Below are positions 47,567 to 59,499 of a stretch of 64,000 nucleotides of DNA, one piece after another. Position 1 is the first letter of the stretch. The number at the start of each line of letters is the position of its first letter. Source of the DNA: Piezodorus guildinii (lineage: Eukaryota > Arthropoda > Insecta > Hemiptera > Pentatomidae); NCBI GenBank assembly GCA_023052935.1, contig CM041292.1:79866169-79930168 (forward strand), written 5' to 3'. The notes beneath the pieces were generated by a model. It ran no database searches and had not been told where the DNA came from. It saw only the letters and a program-made list of their open reading frames with translations. The translations under genes and the position numbers were made by a program.

Positions 47567-47790
47567 ATCTAGTGCGGACAATAAGCGACTTCCACTAACC
47601 TGGGTTTTTATAATCAATTTAAGAACTATTAAATAAAGTTGGAGTTGAAAAATGTTAAAAGAATTATATTCAGTTTCGTTGGAATTATGTTTTAGATTAA
47701 ATAATATAACAATATAAAATTTATGTATATGATAATTGTTAAATTTATGCCTTATCCGTCAAATTCGTATATAAAATAACATTTTTTTCT
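47567..47790 (-). repeat. Family E fragment E10
   Basis: ATCTAGTGCGGACAATAAGC, GACTTCCACTAACC and TTTATAATCAATTTAAGAAC are the diverged terminal block in minus orientation. Confidence 0.6.
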
Positions 47791-47794
47791 CAAA

Positions 47795-48190
47795 TCTTAA
47801 GCTTTCTTTTATTTTTTATTTATTGAGATATATTACAATTTGTTACAAAATGAACAATAGTAATATTGATATGAGACCACATTCATTCAATATATACAGA
47901 AAATAATAATAATAGTCAAATTACATAAAATAGAAAATAAATAAATTCATATAATATATATATATATATAAATACAATAAAATAATAATAAATAAAAAAG
48001 CAAAACATATCAAAACAACAACTATAATAAGATAAATAAAAAGTTGGCAAATAAATAAACATCATACAAACAATTGTAACTATATACAATATATACAACT
48101 GCTAGAGGGACCCTAGATTCCACTTGTGGAGGAAAAAGCGGAATCCAAGAGATCCCAACGCCTCTATCTCAGCCGCATCACTGGAATTAT
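47795..48190 (-). repeat. Family D copy D4
   Basis: An AT-rich part with (TA)n, then AGAGATCCCAACGCCTCTAT and CAGCCGCATCACTGG, which match D1 and D2 in block order. Confidence 0.6.
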
Positions 48191-48835
48191 GCTTTCTAAT
48201 GATATATTATACATCTCTATTACAATTCTTAAGTGACGGGGGAAAAAAATTAACTAAAAACCTTTTTTTGTTCTTTTCTTCACTTAGCTCTTTCCTCAAA
48301 TTTGAAAGTTGTATATTAAGTCGTTTTTTTATCAATGCTAATAAGATTCATATTTTAGGATCGTATATGCCTCAGATGTTTCAACAAATTTTTCTTAAAA
48401 ATCGGCAAACTAGAAGAGCCGCTTTAAACTATACAATTTGATCCTTATTAAAATTTTCTAAAAACATCTTAATGGCCTTGATATATGATATAGGTTTCAT
48501 TCTGATTGAAATAGTCTGACAGGACTTATATATATCGATGTTTTAAATGTTTTACTTTGAAGTACCTTTAATTTTGTGAATCGAAAAAATCAACGATATC
48601 ATCTTGTTAACATTGATGAAAAACGATAAATATAAAAATTTAACGAATTTGATAACTAACATAGGAGGAAAGAACAGACAATTTTTAAAGATATATTTTT
48701 TAGTTTTTGGTTATAATAATAAGAATGTCGATGTATGATGTCCAATCAACTCTAACTTTATTTGAATTTTTTTAAATTGATTTCAACAACGGAGTTGAAA
48801 ATCGTATGTTGCACGCACCAGATTTTTTTAAATTA
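48191..48835 (+). repeat. Family E copy E11 (3' half)
   Basis: GATTGAAATAGTCTGACAGG, TTTAATTTTGTGAATCG, TTTCAACAACGGAGTTGAAA and GTTGCACGCACCAGATTTTT occur in family order. A central piece in inverted order near 48191-48330 suggests rearrangement. Confidence 0.65.
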
Positions 48836-50177
48836 TATTAAGTCAATGAATGCCATTATAAGAGTATAATTAGATTTTTTAAGAATAACATCATATTTGA
48901 TTGGTTTTACGAACTTTTATTTGTGAGCATCAAAATTGCTCAAGTTTCAATACTTACGGGCGTCTGAATCGGCGTTAATAATGAAAGCAACAAAGTAGGA
49001 TACAAATGTTAAAATATATTCTTTCCTAAATTCAAGCTATCATAGTGTTTCTTAATTTTTTATTTATTATTGTTTTACAATATAGTTTGTGAACTATCAG
49101 CTATATTATTAAATGATCACCACTGGATAGCAATGCGACAGTTGTGAGAATGTTTTTTGTCCACCTGAAATAGTCATTTTGTGCGCAGAGGTAGCACACG
49201 TGCGTTCTCAGTAATCAATGACCTAGTTATTTCAACACAAACTCTTTAGTCTCAAACCATGTTGATTAAGATCTTCTGCATGAATACAACGAAAAATTGA
49301 TTTAAGAAACCTCTTGTTTATCTACAGTTTTAACGATATCTGTAAAGTTCCGATTTATTGGAATAACTTATATTGAAAGATGATATAGAAAATAATCTGA
49401 TATTTCTCTTCTTTGTTAATTTACTTTTATTTTACGATTTCCTTGCTTCTTTCCTTTCCTCCATCATTTTGTACAGACGGTTAGAATAATATCTTATAAC
49501 CATAAAATTTATCGTACATGATTGAGCAGATTGTATAATATTATAATCTTCTTCTTCTTCTTCATCTTTCCTCTCTACCGCACAGCAGTGTGAGGAGGAT
49601 ATTATAATAAATAAAAAAACAAAAACATTTTTTCGTTTTTGCAGTGGCAAAATAAAGTTGAGGGATTAAAATTTTATCTCTATATTTTGTTGAAATTTTT
49701 TTTTATTATTATTATTTTATTTATTTATTTTTTCTTATCCTCCAACTTTATTTATAAAAATAAATATATAAACATGAACCTGACATGATGAATAATCAAT
49801 ATCACAGACTTGAACTGAAACTGAAAATTTTATAATTTTTCAAACCATTATTAAATGTGTTTTAGGATGCGGACAAATGATTTATTTAGGAATCGTATTG
49901 ATTTCATGAGTTATGCATCCAATGAATACATAGCACATTTGTTAAGCCCAGAATATACCTACTAGAAACAATTTTATGAAAGGTTAGAGATCTACTCTTT
50001 GAAGTTATGGGTTATAGTTTTAGCTATTAGAGAAATTTGTTTCTATTCAGATTCCTTTGTTAACAAACATTCAAAGGAAATTATTATTGCGAGGAAATTC
50101 ATCACTTCTTTTGATAATTACTAAAAGAAAAAAAACACAATAGTTTATTGTGTAATTGTAATAAAATTAGTACACAA
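48836..50177. other. No gene seen
   Basis: AT-rich, with (CTT)n at 49546-49562. A 72-codon minus-strand frame at 49432-49650 overlaps the CTT tract and is not credible. Confidence 0.5.
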
Positions 50178-51036
50178 TAGTTTATTATTTCCAAATAACT
50201 ACATTAGGGGTTGGCTGTTTATATGCAATAAACTAATATGAAAAGCAATATTCAATATTCAAAGGAAAATGGAATAAACTGCTGATTATTTCAAAACGAT
50301 TGTAGGCATATATAGATCACATTCTTTTTTTATTTTATTTTTTTTTGTTTATCGGGGTTTAGTGACTCTAAAACTCTATACTTACTTTTCTCTATCTTCA
50401 AAAATAACTGAGTTATAGGCGTATTTATGGGTAAAATTTCAATTTTTTTCTTTTCATTTTTCTAATTATTCGGGGTTTTTGGTTAAAAAACATTAATAAT
50501 ATTTTTCTCTATCTTCGCTCGAAGTTACGAGCGTAAAGCGTATATATAGGCAAGATTTGAATTTTTTTCGTTTTTTGTTTATCGCTTTACTGATTCTAAA
50601 ACTCTATACATATTTTTCCCTATCTTCTAAAATAACTGTGTTATGGGCGTATTTATAGGTACAATTACAATTTTTTTTTTTTTTTTTTTATAATTATTTG
50701 CGGTTTTTTGTTAAAATACAACTGTAATTTTTGTCTGGATCTTCAAAAATAGCTGAGTTATTGAATTAAATCACTTTTAATCGGCCGTCATTTTAAAAAT
50801 AACCAGCTGATATCAACGTCTACGCGTTAGGATCATAGTCGCATGCCTTAGTAATTGCCAAAAAAAAACCGTAGTTCCAGTAGTGCCTGAGAAATGCCGC
50901 GGACGGCGGATAAACTTTTTTTTTTTTTTCGTTTTTCGGGTTCTATGTATTTTGAAACGTAAGTCTATAAATTTTGAGGGGTGAATTTTTTTTCGTTGGT
51001 CTATCACAATAGTACTGTATAGAAAATAATAAACTA
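50178..51036 (+). mobile_element. Family F element F4, full length (859 bp)
   Basis: TAGTTTATTATTT at 50178-50190 is exactly mirrored by AAATAATAAACTA at 51024-51036. Read as TA target plus an 11-bp inverted repeat (GTTTATTATTT), this suits a Tc1/mariner-type non-autonomous element. The interior has three to four diverged tandem units of about 150 bp with CTCTATCTTCAAAAATAACT and GAGTTATGGGCGTA, then AATCGGCCGTCATTTTAAAA and CCAGCTGATATCAACGTCTA. No ORF. Confidence 0.65.
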
Positions 51037-51055
51037 ATAATTAACGATCTGTATA

Positions 51056-51290
51056 AGAGTAGCGTGGTTCTGTGGATGGAGTATTATTCAACTGTTCTCC
51101 GGTCCCGGGTTTGAATCCCGGCTGTGGTAGAATTATTTATTCTGATATTTCAGCCGTGGTATGATTCTGTGGTATTGGAACCCTTCTGGAGCACACCCAT
51201 CCTAAATAAAGTGGGTACCCGAAAATGGGAGGAAAAATCTGGCGGCTAAGTGTGATCTAGCTAATCGCTCCCAGTATAAACAAGGCCTTA
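51056..51290 (+). mobile_element. SINE-A copy A5, 3' truncated
   Basis: Has the best-preserved tRNA-like head in the window. The T arm CCGGGTTTGAATCCCGG has a perfect 5-bp stem and 7-base loop. AAAGTGGGTACCCGAAAATG and TCTGGCGGCTAAGTGTGATC follow. It ends before the CGTATGAATCTC block. Confidence 0.75.
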
Positions 51291-51365
51291 GATCAGTGAT
51301 CATCATCAAACATAAAGGACGTATGGGTTTGTTTCCATTATGCTTCTCATGACTTATGAGATATA

Positions 51366-52264
51366 TTGGGTTGATGCAAAATTAATGCAGGTTTCCTCTA
51401 TTGCAATATCTTAATTCCAATTGTGTAAACAAAGCTAATCCTAACATTGATCATTATTATACCAAAACAAACCTTATCTAATACCCTCTCTTTCACCATG
51501 AATTTGTTTAGTAAAATCGTTTTGTTCAGTGTGTTCAAAGGGTCTGAATCGAAAATGTCAAAGTGCGATTTTCGTCAAATTTATTTTTACGAATTTAAAT
51601 TAGGGCGCAGCGCTGCGCAAACGGCTCGTAATATTAATGAAGTGTGGGGTCAGGGGGCTATTAATGAGTGCACGGTGCAGCGTTGGTTCCAGAAGTTTTG
51701 CAGAGGAGATTTCGACCTCGAAGACAAGGAAGGTCGGGGCCGTCATCTTGCTCTGGACAACGACCAGCTGAGGTCAAAAGTGGAAGAAGACCCAACCAAA
51801 ACCACACGAGAAATGGCGGCGGAACTCGGAACTCAAAAATTGCAACGTCTTTGCCCAGCATTGATGAATCGGAAGGGGCCGATCCTGCTCCACGATAACG
51901 CCAGACCACACGTTGCACAACCAACGCTTCGACGACTGCACGAGTTGGGCTACGAAGTTCTCCAACATCCGCCTTATTCACCTGACCTCTCTCCTACAGA
52001 CTTCCACTTTTTCAGGCATCTGGACAACTTTTTGAGGGAGCAAAATTTTCAAAACCAGGACGACATTGAAAATTCTTTTCGTGATTTCATTGAGTCCAGG
52101 GATTCGGATTTTTTTTCTGGTGGAATAAGAAAGCTTGTTGAACGTTGGCAAAAGTGCATTGATTCAGATGGAAATTATTTTGATTAAATATATATGGTTA
52201 AAGTAAAGATATGGCGTATTTACAATACCTACTAAAAACCTGCATTAATTTTGCATCAACCCAA
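51366..52264 (+). mobile_element. mariner element, 899 bp, internally deleted
   Basis: Perfectly identical 29-bp inverted repeats (TTGGGTTGATGCAAAATTAA and TGCAGGTTT) lie at 51366-51394 and 52236-52264, flanked by TA on both sides. This is the target duplication of the Tc1/mariner superfamily. Full mariners are about 1.3 kb, and the shortfall is explained by the deletion in the transposase. Identical ends indicate a recent insertion. Because both ends are intact, it could still be moved by a transposase supplied in trans. Confidence 0.9.
51555..52187 (+). CDS. mariner transposase with central deletion, 210 aa
   Basis: The likely start is the ATG at 51555 (MSKCDFRQIYFYEFKLG); 36 upstream codons are also open. 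The N-terminal paired helix-turn-helix region that binds the inverted repeat is present (IYFYEFKLGRSAAQTARNIN, INECTVQRWFQKFCRGDFD, TKTTREMAAELGT). At about 51832 the frame jumps directly to QKLQRLCPALMNRKG before LLHDNARPHVA and YSPDLSPTDFHFF. The second and third catalytic aspartates keep the D34D spacing. The first, normally in GDEKW, and about 135 residues are gone, so the protein cannot catalyse cleavage. The deletion preserves frame, leaving a DNA-binding protein that might interfere with full-length transposase (inference). Confidence 0.85.
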   Translation: MSKCDFRQIYFYEFKLGRSAAQTARNINEVWGQGAINECTVQRWFQKFCRGDFDLEDKEGRGRHLALDNDQLRSKVEEDPTKTTREMAAELGTQKLQRLCPALMNRKGPILLHDNARPHVAQPTLRRLHELGYEVLQHPPYSPDLSPTDFHFFRHLDNFLREQNFQNQDDIENSFRDFIESRDSDFFSGGIRKLVERWQKCIDSDGNYFD

Positions 52265-52796
52265 TAAATATATTTTAATTTTATCATGAAGAAGGTATTT
52301 ACCTTTTATGGTCGAACTATTGAGATGACAGTGAGCTCTGCTACAGGCTATGGAATTGAATCTCTGCTCCCAAGACATTTCTGTAACAACTATAGTAACC
52401 GACCCTTGAGTACTCTTTTTCTCTTTTGAGTACGAGTACGGAGAAGATCTTACCGTAGTGATGGTAAGTTCCATTCCCGAAGAGAGAGGAGTTCCGAGTC
52501 GTGACTCTGTTACCGTTGACCCGCCCGAGTGTGACCGCACGTGGCCTCAGTTCCTCCTCTCATCCAGCTGTCTTTGCCTCTATAATCTCCTTCGAAATAT
52601 TTCTTTCATTGTCTTTGAAACTGTTCACAACATTTTTGAAAGGAGATCCGTGGTTAATTTTATTCGTTAAAGATTATTTCTAGGATAACGCAAGATTTAG
52701 TTCAATTCATATTTTTTAAATTGTTTCAAAAAGGATAAGCAGATAGATGGTACGATTAATTACAAAGTAAAAATTTATTAAACAAAAAATAAACAA
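52265..52796. other. No gene; GC-rich patch
   Basis: 52440-52580 is GC-richer with short overlapping frames (SIPEERGVPSRDSVTVDPPE) and no recognised family. Confidence 0.35.
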
Positions 52797-53040
52797 CCTG
52801 TACCTCTTCAATCCATGAAGGGTCTTGGGCTCAGTATAAATAAAGATTCGTACAATTCTAGGCCAACGGCCGCGCAATCAGATGACTTTGCCGAGATCTC
52901 AATCAGCCGCCAGGTTTTTCCCTATTTTTGGGGTACCCACATTATAGAAGCTGGGTCTGCCTTATGAGGGTCTCCAGGTGCCTCCTCCGCCCTCCTGCCA
53001 ATAATAGAATAAATACTATTCTACCACAGCCAGGATTTGA

Positions 53041-53043
<3 letters not shown>
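52797..53043 (-). mobile_element. SINE-A copy A6
   Basis: Minus strand. CTTCAATCCATGAAGGGTCT, GGGTACCCACATTATAGAAG and CTATTCTACCACAGCCAGGA read as the complement of the A1/A5 blocks. The head is partly lost at the (TA)n junction. Confidence 0.75.

Positions 53044-53047
<4 letters not shown>

Positions 53048-53096
<49 letters not shown>
53048..53096. repeat. (TA)n microsatellite
   Basis: About 24 TA units. Confidence 0.9.
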
Positions 53097-53099
<3 letters not shown>

Positions 53100-53189
53100 T
53101 TTGTGTTGTTCTTAGGTTGCAGTCAATGAATAAACAATTTTATCTATGCGACGTTTCGAGAATTTATTGTTCTCATAATCATGCCTTAA

Positions 53190-53250
53190 CAGTGGAAAAA
53201 AAACCAGAATATAATATAATATTAATGTTCTGTTTTTTTTCCACTGTTAA

Positions 53251-53325
<75 letters not shown>
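53190..53325. repeat. Inverted repeat followed by (TA)n
   Basis: TGCCTTAACAGTGGAAAAAA at about 53181 is mirrored by TTTTTTCCACTGTTAAGGCA at about 53235, then about 36 TA units to 53325. The GACGTTTCGAGAATTTATTG and TTCTCATAATCATGCC block at 53150-53185 has a weak resemblance (minus) to the G-family core with a GAGAA/TTCTC stem. Confidence 0.6.
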
Positions 53326-53332
<7 letters not shown>

Positions 53333-54825
53333 GTATATATTCTTCAATAATTTAAAATATATAATTTATTTACTTCGTTTGTGTTCATATCAACATTAAA
53401 ATAATGCATGTTTTACCCCACTTTGCCACATTCCTGAAAGTGAAAGCCATTTTCGCTTAGCACCCCTAAAAAAGGGAAGTATACATCCAAAGATAAAGTC
53501 GGGTGATTTCTAGTTATTATTTAAAATGACACCAAAGAGTATTTAAATATAACACACAGCTATGATCCAAGTGAGGAAAATTAAGTGAAGGAATGAAAAG
53601 CTTACGGATGGGAAGTGGGAGAATATGAGGGAAGCGATGAAAAAAACTTAAGAGTGCTTATTGTTCATCTGGAAATTTTAGCGATGTGGGGTTTTCTCAA
53701 TATAGGATATATAATATAGGAAGCACGCTAAAGGAGATATTAGTACACTGAATTTACATTTTTTAAAATAGTTTTACTCAGATACTACAAAAGCTCATTG
53801 CTTAATGCTTCTTTTCATTAGTTCATTACTGCTATGAAAGACTCAATTTAAATCCATTTTCAAATATGATCCAAATAAATCACATATTAATTTTAATTTA
53901 GATTAATCCTTCAGTTAAATTAAATTTTATTTCCGAATAATCACTCACATGATTCACTGAAAAGTGAAAATATGCACCTTAACATGTCAGCGTTTCAATT
54001 TTAGGAACAATATCAAGATTATATTTGGGCCTTGTGAAATTATGAGAGGGTGTTTTGAAGCTTGAGGGTGTTTCGCTCCAGAAGGGAGAAGGCAGGCCGG
54101 GAACTTTACTTCGAAGAAGTTGAATGGAGTTTTAAAAGAGAAGCAATTTGCTTTGGTCAATAGGCACCAAGCAATATTTCAGCAAGCAACGCTCGGGTTC
54201 ATCATTCACGCTTTTATTGGTCGAAACACAATCTCAGAAATAGAAGTTGCATTTTTAGGATGTAGGATGTCAAATATTGTTACAATATTTAATACTCCAA
54301 GGCTAAAAATATTGCTAATACAGGTATGAATTTGATATTTCCTTTTTAGGGATGGGATTTAGTTACATGTAATCATTATCACATCTATCCAAAAAATATG
54401 TACTTATTCAGTTACGAAAAATAATATAGTTTGTCCATCATAATATTTTGTAGGTTTTTCCTCGTGTATGTATAACATATATGAATAATTAAAGTTCCCT
54501 AAGAAGACAATTTAAGGAAAGTTTCATAAAAATAGTCAGAGCCGTTTTAGGTACAAGGTTAGGTACAAAGTTTCGAACCGGAGCACAAAACCGTACAATA
54601 AAAAAAAATAATAAACATATAATAATAACGATAGTTCCAATCGTTCTTGATGATCGGGACGCAGATAGAGCAATGGAGCTGCACCTCAGGAATTTTAAGA
54701 CATCAGTTGCTAAGTAGGATGAAAACGCGCTCCAAATTTCGATGTAATGCTTAAGAATGATGTAAAGTGGGACTGAACCCCTTCCCCTCCTCCCCTCCAA
54801 AAAATGGCTTAAATGGGGCGATCTG
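53326..54825. other. No gene seen
   Basis: A 69-codon frame at 54120-54329 ends near an ACAG|GTATGA donor-like site but has no recognised motif. Otherwise AT-rich. Confidence 0.4.
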
Positions 54826-55080
54826 TAGTGATGGGGCTAGCATAACAGCATTCGATGCATAAGGTCGCGGTTTTTAAACCCGGTAGATGGTGGTATAGGA
54901 TTTTTGGTGTAAAATACCCTTGGTTATGCTGTTTTTCGAAAGGGATATAATATAGTGGTCCGAGCCTGTCCGATGTCAGGAACTCGTTAAAGATCCTAAT
55001 TTAACCTCATCAAATATAGAACTATTACTGTAGTATCATGAGGATTAGCCACACTAGTATAAAGGTAACGTTAAATAAAT
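54826..55080 (+). mobile_element. SINE-C copy C3 with head
   Basis: GATGGGGCTAGCATAACAGC (A-box region), GGTCGCGGTTTTTAAACCCG (B-box region), CGAAAGGGATATAATATAGT, CCTGTCCGATGTCAGGAACT and CGTTAAAGATCCTAATTTAA match C1 and C2. It ends AAATAAATAAAC. Confidence 0.7.
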
Positions 55081-57559
55081 AAACATACAAACAAAGCCTG
55101 AATTATTTTAAAAAGAATGGCTAACTAAACATTCGACTATGCCAATTCACTTATAAGGCCAAATTTCTTAAATTCAAATCCTCGCATTCGGTTTTAAGTT
55201 GTTTTACTTCTTACATAATGGATACTCTATATGCTTTATCTCTATATAAGGTTATTATTTCCAATCTCGCTTTGTTTAGGACATATAATTTATGAAGAAG
55301 TTGGAATTTCAGTCTAATTACTGTCATTCAATTTTAATTAATTATTTAAGAAGTGAGTAGTACAACCTTAATGAAGATTAACTAGTACATTTTGAATTAA
55401 TGATTTAAATATTCAAGTCTAATAGCCTTTTTATACTGTTTTTTGAGATATTGGTTCATTTGTCTTGCTGTGAAAAATTATTTACAGTTTTAGTATAAAG
55501 AGGAAAGGTTGCTGATCAAAGGAAGCGATGTAGAAGCTAATGCCCCTCTGGCTGGCTGGCTCCCAGCCCTCCTCGTGTCGGCCGTCCTGGCTTCTTGCCA
55601 CTAGCCTAATTGCCTTAAGTATGGCCATCTCGGTAATATTTTAGTTAGTTTAATCATCGCCAGCCATTAACCTGTGATATTTCATCATCGGGTGAATTAT
55701 TAAGATTTATTTAGTTACATCTTTATGATTTATGTTCTTCATATCATTATATTTTATAAACAAGGGATTCAGGATGTGAAGCTTCTTGACATTGTGGCTA
55801 TTAAGAAGGGTTTTACATTGAACATAATAGCAGAAGTTTAGAGGTAATATTATAACCACATTATTGAGATTTCTGGCAAATAGACAAAACTTGTCCTAAG
55901 AACTGTCATGAAGTAAGCTGATGATTCACTGGACAAGCAAAGAATCATGCTTACCATCTAATAGTTCTACCGAAATTACGGTGGATAACAACTCAGTAAT
56001 TACCTACATACCTCACTCTACTTCAACAAACAATCCTTTCTCTGTACGTTTTGTTTAAATATTATTGAACATTTTTGTGGTTTGTTTGTCATTGGATTTG
56101 CCTAACAATCCAATATTATCCTAGATATATAACTACAGATTTCCTTAACCCTTTAGGCGTAGCGTTACTCTTTTAGCATTAATAATACTGATATTATTAA
56201 TTGCTGGTTTTAGAAAGGAAGTTTAGACTGGATCCACCCAAACTAAGTCGATTTACTTATATTTAAAACTAATTTTTTTTTTTTTTTTTTACTGCCCATC
56301 ACTGTATGTTTTTGGATTAATTCAACGTCATTTTATCCTGCTAATATCGTACTATCCAGCTATAATGAGGATGAGCACAGGTAATTCACAACTACCCATT
56401 CATTAATTTTCCTCATAAAAGTTCTTATTTACTTCCACTACTGTATAACTAAACTTCGGAGTCATCTTCCATCATTGACCAACTTGAAGTGCCTGTATTC
56501 TCCTATCATACTCAAATACCATGTATCCTGTGCCATCCATTTCCCCAAACACTATGGTATCTTTAGAACCGTATCCCAATCTGAAAATAGAAGATTAGGT
56601 ATGGAAGGTTGTCTGGTGAACAGAAATGAAGCAAAACTACTTCTAAATTTCTTCCTTAGAGTCGTTTTGTTGTTGTTAGACATTGTCCATATCTCTGTCA
56701 CACTCCCACTGGTATTTTGAGCAAGCTTGGTTTTATCCTTATTTTTCACTTCAATACTTTCTTGTTTTCTTCTTATTCCAATTCTTAAGAACCAGAAAAA
56801 CCTCTATTATTCTCCAATCTTCTGCCTGCTTTGTTTCATTCACCTCTTTAATGAAAGAACTCACCTGAGAAACTATTTCCTTCAAAAAATACTCTAACAT
56901 TAAATAAATCTTCAAGAATAATGATTCCTTTATAGATTTCAGACTCTTGAAACGATCTGACGCTGAAGCAAAACTTATTTAATTAATAATAAATATTTGT
57001 AGCCACTTCTGAATGAAAGCGAAATGTTATTAAACCAAATTGTTCATCAGTGATTATAAAAAATAATTCTAATTGCAGTTTTTGTGGGAAGGGGGCCCTT
57101 CTCCCTCGCTCCGTAATTCATCCCTTTGTGGTCATCAAGGGCCCCACTTGCAAGGTTTAAACGTCCTCAGGGAGCAGGAGGTGGCCGTACCCAGGTCGTT
57201 ACAACCTCCTAATAGTCCAGTATAGAACCTTCAAGTTCGAGTAATGGTTTGTTACTATTCTGTATACAAAATTGAATTACGAATTTGTTATATAATCTTA
57301 AAATATCTGGTGTATATAATAATATGATTTTTGTTTCCGCTTTTGATGCTAAGTCCAATACTAATGTTTCCTGTATATTCGTAATATTATTGGATTAAAA
57401 AAATACTTTTTTATAAATTGAATTATCAATTAAATTGTTATCTAATTTTATGTTAAGCAGCTCATTTGTAGTCATAAAAAAAAAAAAAAAAAAAAAAATC
57501 TGAACTGTCGGAAGCTTTATGAAGCAGAAATTACAGGAATGTTACCGGACTCGAACATT
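55081..57559. other. Long gene-free stretch
   Basis: AT-rich. Short overlapping frames at 56475-56868 have no motifs. GC-richer patches lie at 55540-55620 and 57090-57220 (GGGCCCCACTTGCAAGG), possibly host unique sequence. Confidence 0.45.
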
Positions 57560-58070
57560 ACCAAAAAGTTTTTTTAATTGAAATTTACAACTTTATTAAT
57601 GAATATATCAAGTAAATTTAATATAAAATTAAACAGTGGTACACGTGTAGAGAAACTACTCTTTGGCAGCACTCCAAGAATATTCTACAGCAGGGACCAT
57701 CTTCTTTTCAGGCGCCTTGAAGGACTATCAGGAATCCAAGAGGGAGCTAGAATTGAAACTAATGGATTAGAGTGAGAATGGAGTTTGTTATAAAAAATAA
57801 ATGGTACTTGTTTAGGGTCAAATTAGCAACTTATGGATCATTAAGGTTATTATGGATGAGTTTATTCATGACAAAGTGAGAAGCATTGAGAATATCACGG
57901 AGAATTTTCGACTGTAAGGATCCGAGAAGAATCCGATCGTTTAGTAAAATCCCACAGCTTTACCATGTGATTCCATACCGGCTTCATTATAGTTGAAATG
58001 TTGAAGGTCTGAGTGTTTTCCTAATAGCAGCTGAAGGTGCCGAAAACGTAGAGACTCCAAAATGTTAAGT
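57560..58070 (-). pseudogene. jockey-like RT relic, copy 1 of family L3
   Basis: The minus strand reads TIMKPVWNHMVKLWDFTKRS, then QSKILRDILNASHFVMNKLI and HNNLNDP after a frameshift. ..ILKP.W.YG..LWG...... and LQSK.LR...NAP..V.N..LH.DL are the conserved thumb-region blocks of jockey-clade RTs. RT catalytic motifs lie outside the retained part. Stops and shifts make it inactive. Confidence 0.65.
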
Positions 58071-59499
58071 AATATTGTGGACTATCCTCTTTCTGAAAAA
58101 ATAGAAACTGCAAAAATCAGAAACAGGATAACGTAATCCAAGATGCACCAACTATGCAAATTAATTCGAAATTTTATTGATGTATAGAAGCATTTGGAAC
58201 TTTCAATGAGCTGGAAATATATATTTAGGGTTTCAGATAATGATACTCATAAGCCATTTAAAGGAAAATGATCCATTCTCACTCTTCATCGTTTCCAGCA
58301 CGGCGTGGTTTGGTCCTGTCCTGAGTGCCTCTAAGCTGGGAAAAAAAGGAAACAATTGATGTTGTGTATTAATCTGCAATGCCTTTATTTTCTAAGTGCG
58401 CGAGGTCGATATTTTCTGAACCTATCGTATGTTTTCTTTTATTCATTTTTGTTTCAAGGCTGATTTACTCCAAGAGATAGGTTACAGTTGGAATCATACA
58501 ATCACTTTAACCGGTGCCTCTAAATAAACTGCTCGGTATCCTGAGTTATCTGAAAGCCATTTGGCGACGGTGGCTGCACCTGAGGACAATCAATGCCGAT
58601 CCCCTCCGATCCCATGCGCACTTGGACATCCTGTTGCGGGTGCATAAGGAAAGGGAGAGCTGAGTGAAATGGGGATGGGAGTACACGTGTCCTAGAGAGG
58701 GGGTCACGTGTCGGGGTGAACGACCTAGCTCCCTCCTAGGGCCTAAATCAAAGAGCGCCCCAACGCAAACAACTTGTTAGTTCCCGTCTTTTTTGCAACT
58801 ACCTGACAACATAATTTATTCTTAAAGAGCGGCGGCCCCCCTCCTCCAAAAACTTGGAGACAAATTAAGGTTAAAGGTTGTTTTTCGGCTGGACGGCTTT
58901 TTGTTCCGAAGCACTTGGGTATGGCTTTGTTTTTGTCAGCAGTGATTTGTTCCTGTCATCTCAAGTGCCTTTTCCGTCTCCAACTGCGGTGTCATTTGCA
59001 AACTCTTCCTTTAGATATGACTTTCTGAAGGAATGAATCTGATTTTCGTCTAGGTTCTGACCATTTAATGTTATTTCTTTATCAATGGATAAACTAAAAG
59101 TAAAGTATATTTGATTGAAATGGTAATTATAAATAAATTAACAGTTGAAAATCAGTAAGGTAAGTGAATTATTTTGCTGCAAATATATACTTTAAAAAAA
59201 AATTCCAAATAGTCATATTTAGGAGAGACAGTTTTGGATTAAAATAATGTTTGTTTTCCAAATCAGGATCCTTTTATAAAAAAAATTAACAACTGATATG
59301 ATTGATTTCATACAAAATCATAAATGCTCTAATAATAATATTGCCTTTATTCTGATACTGATTCTTCCAGGTTCCTTAGTTAATTATGACGCATTCTCAA
59401 ATACTCTTGCAAAATTAAAATATTTCTTAAGCATTTAAAAAAAAAAAAAATTATCGATCTATACAACTGAATTGTAAAATACATCTAGTAAATAGGCTA
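58071..59499. other. No gene; GC-rich patch
   Basis: 58560-58850 is the most GC-rich block of the window (CCTCCGATCCCATGCGCACT, AGAGGGGGTCACGTGTCGGG) without a recognised frame. It may be host exonic or regulatory sequence. Confidence 0.35.

Noticed and set aside
51062..51125. tRNA gene
   Set aside because: Good T arm and B box, but it is the head of SINE-A, shared with five dispersed copies, and no acceptor stem closes.
51661..51981. Minus-strand frames of 64-106 codons
   Set aside because: Antisense shadows of the mariner transposase.
53117..53350. 77-codon frame
   Set aside because: Mostly (YI)n translation of a TA microsatellite.
57990..58040. Hammerhead-like GCCGAAAACG strings at 57990 and 59945
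   Set aside because: They fall inside jockey RT coding motifs (antisense of RRFRLL), lack CTGANGA, and are explained by protein conservation.
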